Shown here: one piece after another, positions 53,200 through 57,892 of the stretch | How positions within the stretch are numbered: the first letter of the stretch is position 1 | Layout: the number at the start of each line of letters is the position of its first letter | Origin: Phenylobacterium sp. | Lineage (GTDB): Bacteria > Pseudomonadota > Alphaproteobacteria > Caulobacterales > Caulobacteraceae | NCBI RefSeq assembly: GCF_030697925.1 | Contig: NZ_JAUYOJ010000034.1 | Span: 1 to 57,892 of the forward strand | Length of the DNA: 57,892 bases | Reading direction: 5' to 3' | The notes under the pieces: generated by a model | Seen by the model: the letters and a program-made list of their open reading frames with translations, nothing else | What the model was told of the DNA's origin: nothing | Databases searched by the model: none | Translations under genes and position numbers: made by a program

Positions 53200-54561
53200 C
53201 TAGCGGCGCAGGCCCACGCGGTCGGTCTCGGCCAGGGCCAGCTTCTGGGCGTCGGCTTCCTGCTCGGCGTCCTCGCCGCGCACCATGCGGTCGATGCGGT
53301 TCTTCTGGGCGCGGAAGGCGGCGAGTTCGGAGCCGGCCAGGACCGTGCCCTGGGGCACCTTGGCGCCGACGGGGTTCACCCGCTTGCCGCCCTTCCAGAT
53401 CTCATAGTGCAGGTGAGGGCCGGTGGAGGCGCCTGTGGAGCCGACATAGGCCACGACCTGGCCCTGGCGAACCCGCGTGCCGGGCCGCACGCCCTTGCCG
53501 TAGCGCGAGAGGTGGGCGTAGCCGGTCTCCCAGCCGCCCGAGTGACGGATGCGCAGCCAGTTGCCGTAGCCGCCCCAGCGGCGCGCCTCGACCACCACGC
53601 CGTCGCCCGAGGCGACGATGGGGGTGCCGGAGCCGGCCCCGAAGTCGATGCCCTGGTGCATGCGATTGAAGCCCAGGATCGGGTGGCGGCGCATGCCGAA
53701 GCGGCTGGTCATCCGCGCCCCGTCGACCGGCGTGCGCAGCAGGAAGCCCTTGATGTTCTTACCCGTCGCGTCGAAGTACTGGACCTCGCCGCCAGCCCGG
53801 TTGAAGCGGTAGAATTCGATGCCCTTGATCGAAGCGTATTCCAGGTCGCCGGTGCCGATGGTGCGACCGCTCTCCGTGACCGTGCGGTCGAAGACCAGGG
53901 TGAAGTCGTCGCCGGGCTTCAGGTCGCGGTCGAAGTCCACCTTGTGGGCGAACAGCTTGACCATGCTGCCGACCATCGAGGGGTTGGCGCCCAGGCGCGA
54001 GGCGCTCTCGTAGAGCGAGCCGGTGATCTCGCCGCGGGCCACCGTCTGCTCCTCGCGGATCTTCTCCTCCATCTCGCGCAGGCGCATGGCGCCGTCGAAG
54101 GTGCGCGACAGGGTGATGGAGTTGGCGGGGCCGGTGCGCAGCGACAGGCCGACCAGGCGGGCGGGGCCGCGCTGGCCGCGCGGGTGGGCGACGGCGGCGT
54201 CGAAGGCCATGCCGGCCTTGATGTGAACAGTGTCCATGGCCTCGCCGAGCGCCTCGACGGCCTGGCGGGCTTCATCCGGGGCGACCCCGGCGCGCTGGAC
54301 GGCGTCCTCGAAGGTCTCGCCGCGCTGGATCTTGACCGGAATGCTCTCGGGCCGGGTGAAGCCCGGCTGGGCCTCGGCCTGGGTGAAGGCGGCGTGCTGC
54401 AGGGCCGCGATGGCGGCGGGGTCGAGTGGCGGTTTGGCGGGGGCCAGGCTTTCCGTGGCGGTCAGGCGCCAGCCCAGGGCCAGGGCGGCCAGGCCGGCCA
54501 CGCCGACCATCAGTCGAGGCGTGACGCGGAAGGTCGGACGTCGCGGATCGAACTCTTGCAA
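53200..54561 (-). CDS. M23 family peptidoglycan endopeptidase
   Basis: A membrane-anchored protein of about 453 residues with one N-terminal segment (MVGVAGLAALALGW) and a C-terminal LytM domain holding the zinc motifs HQGIDFGAGSGTPI and STGPHLHYEIW, plus SRFGMRRHPIL. An OapA/LysM-like region (IPVKIQRGETFEDAVQRAG) lies upstream. It cuts peptidoglycan crosslinks in the periplasm. The start is uncertain: TTG at 54561 behind GGGGGC (used), ATG at 54510, or a far ATG at 54678. Confidence 0.88.
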   Translation of the reverse strand: MQEFDPRRPTFRVTPRLMVGVAGLAALALGWRLTATESLAPAKPPLDPAAIAALQHAAFTQAEAQPGFTRPESIPVKIQRGETFEDAVQRAGVAPDEARQAVEALGEAMDTVHIKAGMAFDAAVAHPRGQRGPARLVGLSLRTGPANSITLSRTFDGAMRLREMEEKIREEQTVARGEITGSLYESASRLGANPSMVGSMVKLFAHKVDFDRDLKPGDDFTLVFDRTVTESGRTIGTGDLEYASIKGIEFYRFNRAGGEVQYFDATGKNIKGFLLRTPVDGARMTSRFGMRRHPILGFNRMHQGIDFGAGSGTPIVASGDGVVVEARRWGGYGNWLRIRHSGGWETGYAHLSRYGKGVRPGTRVRQGQVVAYVGSTGASTGPHLHYEIWKGGKRVNPVGAKVPQGTVLAGSELAAFRAQKNRIDRMVRGEDAEQEADAQKLALAETDRVGLRR

Positions 54562-54743
54562 TCTAAGCCCCCACAATACTGACGACGCCCAAGGCCCGAA
54601 GCGCGAGCCTTCAAGACGGGCGTCGAAAACGATGTGTCCGGCGGCAGGGTAGCGTGTCCCGGGCCTCCACATCGTCAACGGGTTTGGTTAATCCCGGGTA
54701 AGTCTTTTCCGAGACCGCGGCGCGACGGATTCGCACGGCCCAT

Positions 54744-55094
54744 TTAGAGCAGACCCAAGACCAGCTCGGCAGGACGGCACAGCGCCGCACCCTTGGGGGT
54801 GGTGACGATCGGGCGGTTCACCAGGATCGGGTCCATGATCATCGCCGCGATGATCGCCTCGTCCGAGGTCGAGGGGTCGGTGAGACCCATCTCCACCGCC
54901 CGCGTGCCGCGCTCGCGCAGGATCTCGCGGGCGCTGACCCCCATCCTCAGGGTCAGGGACTCCAGCTGCTGGCGGCTCCAGCCAGTGGTGAGGTACTCGA
55001 CGACGGTGGGCTCCAAGCCCTTGTCGCGCAGCAGGGCCAGGGTGTTGCGCGAGGTCCCGCAGTCGGGGTTGTGATAGATGACGATGTCGCTCAT
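54744..55094 (-). CDS. arsC: glutaredoxin-coupled arsenate reductase
   Basis: A 116-residue protein with the catalytic motif HNPDCGTSRNT at the N-terminus and the conserved Arg region DPILVNRPIVTTPKGAALCRP. Length and motifs are those of ArsC of the plasmid-R773 type. It reduces arsenate with glutathione and glutaredoxin. No arsB/acr3 or arsR is nearby, so it may be a general ArsC/Spx-like reductase. Confidence 0.9.
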   Translation of the reverse strand: MSDIVIYHNPDCGTSRNTLALLRDKGLEPTVVEYLTTGWSRQQLESLTLRMGVSAREILRERGTRAVEMGLTDPSTSDEAIIAAMIMDPILVNRPIVTTPKGAALCRPAELVLGLL

Positions 55095-55117
55095 CCGGCC
55101 TTTCTAGCCCGCCCGGC

Positions 55118-57514
55118 CTACCAGGTGAACCGCCGAGAGGCCGCCGCGACCGTGGCGCTGTCCGTGTCGAAGGCCATCACGTCCGCGGGCCGGGGCGGCA
55201 GCGGCTTGGCGCCCGCCGGCCAGGTCTCGATGATCGTGGCGTAGCGGACCTCCATCCCGCCCGGGCCGCCGGCGCGGAAGGCGACGGTCACGCCCTGCGG
55301 CGCGTTCTGCCACCGGACCCGGGTCCACTGGCCGGCCGTCTCCAACGCCTTCACTGGCCGGCCGTTCACGCTCACGCCGGTCAGCGCCGTCGAGGGCTTC
55401 AGGTCCAGGGCGGCGATCCGAGCGCCGGGCGGCAGGGTGAGGCTGAGCGTCTTGGCGCCGCCGGGTCCCGCCGTGAAGGCAAGCGTGGGACCAGCCACAT
55501 TGACAGGCTTGGCCGGAGCGACCCGCAGCTCGCGCCGATAGATGAGCGGCAGCTTCTCCCGGCTGACTTCACCGCCGTCGGCGGTCAGGACCTGGCTGGC
55601 CCAGGGCGTGATGTCCGGCGTACGGCTGACCCGCAGGGCCCGGTTGGCGTCGAGGTCCACATAGTAGAGAACCTGGCTCGCCCGCGGATGACGCGCGCTC
55701 CACGGCGGGTCGTGGCGCACCACGGCGACGACCACGAAGCCCAGCAGCAGGATGGCCAGGCCCAGGGTGCGGGCGTTCTTCTCGTTCTCCAGGGGCTGGA
55801 CCAGGGGCCAGATCACCATGGCCGACAGCCAGACGACCAGGGCCAGCAGCTCGGGCAGGTCCAGGCCCTGGAAGATGCCGTGGCCGAAGCCCAGCAGCCA
55901 GCTCAGGGTGAAGGCCCCAAGCGCCGTGATGAGCGTCAGGCTCGCCCCCGACCGCCGCGCGCCGAGCGCGCTCAGCGCGGCGGCCGCGGCGCCTATGGTC
56001 ACGGGCCAGGCGACCAAGAAGCCGGCGGGCGCGGCGAAGACCTGCAGCCCGACGGCGGCGAGCAGGCCGCTGATCAGCAGGCCGGTCCAGGCGCCGGCCA
56101 CCCCGGTCGGCCGGCCGAAGCTCGCCAGGGCCAGCACCGCACCGGCGGCGCCCAGGCCCGCGCCGATCGGGTCCCAGCCGGCGAAGATCGAGCATGCGAG
56201 GCCCGCGGCCAGCGCCAGCACCGCGGCGGCCAGCCGCATGCGTCCGCGTCCGGCCGCCGCCGCGGCGGTGACCAGGGCGCCGACGCCCAGGATCAGGACG
56301 GCGATCTCCCAGCGGTTGACCTGGGCCAGCAGCACCCGTTGCTCCATGAAGCCGAAATCGGCGCCGGTCGCCCGGCGTCCCACGCGCAGCAGCGCCGCGG
56401 AGATCGCGATCAGGTAGAGGGCCGCGCCAAGGCCCTTGGCCACGTCCAGCCAGGGCAGGGCGCCGACGCGCCGAGCCTGCCAGACGCCCAGGCCGAGCAG
56501 GATGACGGCCAGGGCCAGGACCGCCCAGCCAGCGGGCTGGGGATAGGCCAGGATGTGGTCGCCGAAGGTGTTGGCGTAGACCAGGTCGGGAGCCTTGCCG
56601 GGCAGGGTCTCGGCGAAGGCGAGTTCGCGGGCCGCCGAGAGGGTCTGCACGCCCATGTGCTGCAGGGATCCCTTGTCGAGGTTCGCCGGCGTCGAGGTCG
56701 GGGCGTGGTAGTCGAACTGGCGGCCGATGAAGGCGTAGTTCAGGCCCGGGGCGCCGGCCCTCTTCGAGACCGTGAAATCGGTGTCGTTGGGCATCTGTTC
56801 GTACAGGAACACCGTCAAGGACGAGGAGGCGGGCGAGACTGCGGTCCTGCGGAAGAGGTCGATCACCTCGCCATTCCGAGGGCCGGTCTGGAACATCTGC
56901 GCCCGGCCGCCGCCGCCACGCGCCTCCATGTTGATGACGAAGCCGATGCGCCTGGCCAACGGGTGGTCGGCGAAGAAGGCCTCGGCGCCCAGCAGGCCCG
57001 CCTCCTCGCCGTCGGTGATCAGCAGGATCACGTCGCGGGCGGGCCGGCCCCTGGTCTTCAGGGCGCGCACGATCTCCAGGGCGGCAGCCACGCCGGCGGC
57101 GTCGTCGGCCGCGCCGGGGGAGCCCGGGACGCTGTCATAGTGGGCCATGATCGCCAGGGCCGGGGCGGTGCGGTCGGCGCCGGGCAGGATGCCGATCAGG
57201 TTCTCCACCCGCCCGCCGATGACATAGACCTCATCGCCGAATTCGTGGCGGGCCGCGGCGTCAGTGGCCTGGACCTGGGTCTCCAGGCCGAGCGTTTTCA
57301 TGCGGCGGAGCAGGTAGTCGCGCGCCCTCGCGTTCGCTTCCGAGCCGATGGGGTGCGGCGTCCGGGCGATGGCGACCACGTCGGGCAGGGCGCGGGCGGC
57401 GGAGAAATCGGCCTGGGGCGCGGTGATCGGAGCGGGCGCCGGCGTCTGCTCGGAGCGCCAGGCCAGGCCCAGGGCGATGGCCAGGCAGACGGCCAGCGCG
57501 ATCAGTCTTCCCAC
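55118..57514 (-). CDS. M28 family aminopeptidase with a multi-pass membrane domain
   Basis: A 798-residue protein. An N-terminal signal anchor (MGRLIALAVCLAIALGLAW) precedes an M28 peptidase domain with zinc ligands in MAHYDSVPGSPGAADDAAG, the catalytic TDGEEAGLLGAEAF, NMEARG and FDYHAPTSTPANLD. From about residue 325 there are about nine membrane segments, then a C-terminal beta domain. It resembles the ER/vacuolar Pff1/FXNA-type M28 proteins in layout. Confidence 0.9.
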   Translation of the reverse strand: MGRLIALAVCLAIALGLAWRSEQTPAPAPITAPQADFSAARALPDVVAIARTPHPIGSEANARARDYLLRRMKTLGLETQVQATDAAARHEFGDEVYVIGGRVENLIGILPGADRTAPALAIMAHYDSVPGSPGAADDAAGVAAALEIVRALKTRGRPARDVILLITDGEEAGLLGAEAFFADHPLARRIGFVINMEARGGGGRAQMFQTGPRNGEVIDLFRRTAVSPASSSLTVFLYEQMPNDTDFTVSKRAGAPGLNYAFIGRQFDYHAPTSTPANLDKGSLQHMGVQTLSAARELAFAETLPGKAPDLVYANTFGDHILAYPQPAGWAVLALAVILLGLGVWQARRVGALPWLDVAKGLGAALYLIAISAALLRVGRRATGADFGFMEQRVLLAQVNRWEIAVLILGVGALVTAAAAAGRGRMRLAAAVLALAAGLACSIFAGWDPIGAGLGAAGAVLALASFGRPTGVAGAWTGLLISGLLAAVGLQVFAAPAGFLVAWPVTIGAAAAALSALGARRSGASLTLITALGAFTLSWLLGFGHGIFQGLDLPELLALVVWLSAMVIWPLVQPLENEKNARTLGLAILLLGFVVVAVVRHDPPWSARHPRASQVLYYVDLDANRALRVSRTPDITPWASQVLTADGGEVSREKLPLIYRRELRVAPAKPVNVAGPTLAFTAGPGGAKTLSLTLPPGARIAALDLKPSTALTGVSVNGRPVKALETAGQWTRVRWQNAPQGVTVAFRAGGPGGMEVRYATIIETWPAGAKPLPPRPADVMAFDTDSATVAAASRRFTW

Positions 57515-57613
57515 GGCCCCGCCTCCCCAGCGATCTCAGTGGGCCGCAACCTAGCCGGTCCTTCCCGGTAAGCGAAGCGACACGCCGATGGGGACCCCAT
57601 GCTGTTCAGCTTC

Positions 57614-57647
57614 CTCCTCTCCCCCCGAAGGCGGGGGGAGAGGAGGA
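57614..57647. repeat. REP-like hairpin
   Basis: CCTCCTCTCCCCCC (57614-57627) and GGGGGGAGAGGAGG (57634-57647) form a perfect 14-bp stem with loop GAAGGC. No T-run follows. It looks like a dispersed palindromic element common in alphaproteobacterial intergenic DNA. Confidence 0.6.
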
Positions 57648-57682
57648 GGTTCGAATGTGGTCGTGCTGATTGACGGGGGCGC

Positions 57683-57720
57683 CAAAAAGAAAACGCCCGC
57701 CGGAAGGAGCGGCGGGCGTT
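57683..57720 (-). terminator. intrinsic terminator after ctrA
   Basis: On the minus strand AACGCCCGCC / GGCGGGCGTT (57711-57720 and 57692-57701) with an 8- to 9-nt loop, followed by TTCTTTTT. It lies 31 bp after the ctrA stop. Confidence 0.85.
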
Positions 57721-57750
57721 CGGGTCTTTTTAGAGAGGTGGGCGGGTCGC

Positions 57751-57892
57751 TCAGGCCGCGACCTGGCCCTCTTGCGGGTCGCGCAGCACGTAGCCGCGGC
57801 CCCAGACGGTTTCGATGTGGTGCTTGCCGTCGGCGGCCGCGGCCAGCTTCTTGCGCAGCTTGCAGATGAACACGTCGATGATCTTCAGCTCG
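57751..57892 (-). CDS. ctrA: cell-cycle response regulator CtrA, C-terminal fragment
   Basis: The last 46 codons of an OmpR-type response regulator: [22 protein letters not shown] then [16 protein letters not shown] and a short tail ending in VAA. The [13 protein letters not shown] and WGRGYVLRD pieces are diagnostic for CtrA, and the C-terminal Ala-Ala fits ClpXP recognition. CtrA binds TTAA-N7-TTAA sites and controls the Caulobacterales cell cycle; the receiver domain and promoter lie outside the window. Confidence 0.9.
   Translation of the reverse strand, partial: ELKIIDVFICKLRKKLAAAADGKHHIETVWGRGYVLRDPQEGQVAA

Noticed and set aside
54688..54702. A second CtrA box (TTAATCCCGGGTAAG) before the M23 peptidase gene
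   Set aside because: The right half-site does not match TTAA at the required spacing.
57640..57660. GGTTCGAATG as a tRNA T-loop fragment or att site
   Set aside because: No acceptor or anticodon stem nearby; it is the edge of the REP-like hairpin.
1..57892. CRISPR arrays, prophage or intact IS elements
   Set aside because: No direct-repeat arrays with spacers, no phage structural genes and no transposase or integrase reading frames were seen.

Overview
The window is high-GC alphaproteobacterial DNA, most likely from a member of the Caulobacteraceae (Caulobacter/Phenylobacterium type). The clues are: a partial gene at the right edge encoding the C-terminus of the cell-cycle regulator CtrA; a perfect CtrA-type site (TTAA-N7-TTAA) in front of a small gene; Caulobacter-like Zur boxes at a TonB-dependent receptor; and the gene order. 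The genus is inferred. No rRNA, tRNA, CRISPR array, integrase or intact transposase gene was seen.

Layout. (1) 1-4104: BioC-like methyltransferase, a broken comF, glutaredoxin grxC, a nitrilase-family amidohydrolase and a DUF1178 protein. This is a familiar alphaproteobacterial block, but comF is split by about 640 bp that carry a DUF6980-like small gene and a 160-bp MITE-like element. (2) 4207-11117: exported CHRD protein, secreted M20 peptidase, arylsulfatase, ClpB. (3) 11175-15998: two exported small proteins, ArfB ribosome rescue factor, a YhhY/AaaT-like acetyltransferase, then zur divergent from a zinc TonB receptor with two Zur boxes between them. (4) 16147-28749: DUF4167, prmC, MOSC, an exported hydrolase, YihY, prfA, a small beta-rich protein, ispG, a SnoaL protein, a RodZ-like protein and ptsP. 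(5) 28828-35937: copper block (CsoR repressor, P-type ATPase, two operators), a membrane hydrolase, and a GNAT/HTH-regulator pair divergent from an MFS exporter. (6) 35934-41000: lysC, ubiG, then a tight FkbM/DCC/DUF4166 operon. (7) 41022-46555: SnoaL protein, acyl-CoA ligase, hydrolase, PRC-like exported protein, Zn-alcohol dehydrogenase, CtrA-box small gene. (8) 46559-57514: tandem TetR regulator, a two-gene hybrid-kinase phosphorelay, M23 peptidase, arsC, M28 peptidase. (9) Terminator and 3' end of ctrA.

The skeleton ubiG-lysC-ptsP-prfA-prmC-DUF4167-clpB is a gene order I recall as compact in many alphaproteobacteria. Here the order is kept but stretched over about 29 kb by inserted accessory modules, and clpB is inverted relative to its neighbours. 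Several modules are self-contained regulator/target units with visible operators: Zur/receptor, CsoR/Cu-ATPase and FeS-type HTH/MFS. The most notable items for follow-up are the split comF with its insertions, the CtrA-box small gene, the twin operators, the long inverted repeat spanning both start codons of the regulator/MFS pair, the double-TetR fusion, and the kinase pair whose second member has an altered H-box.
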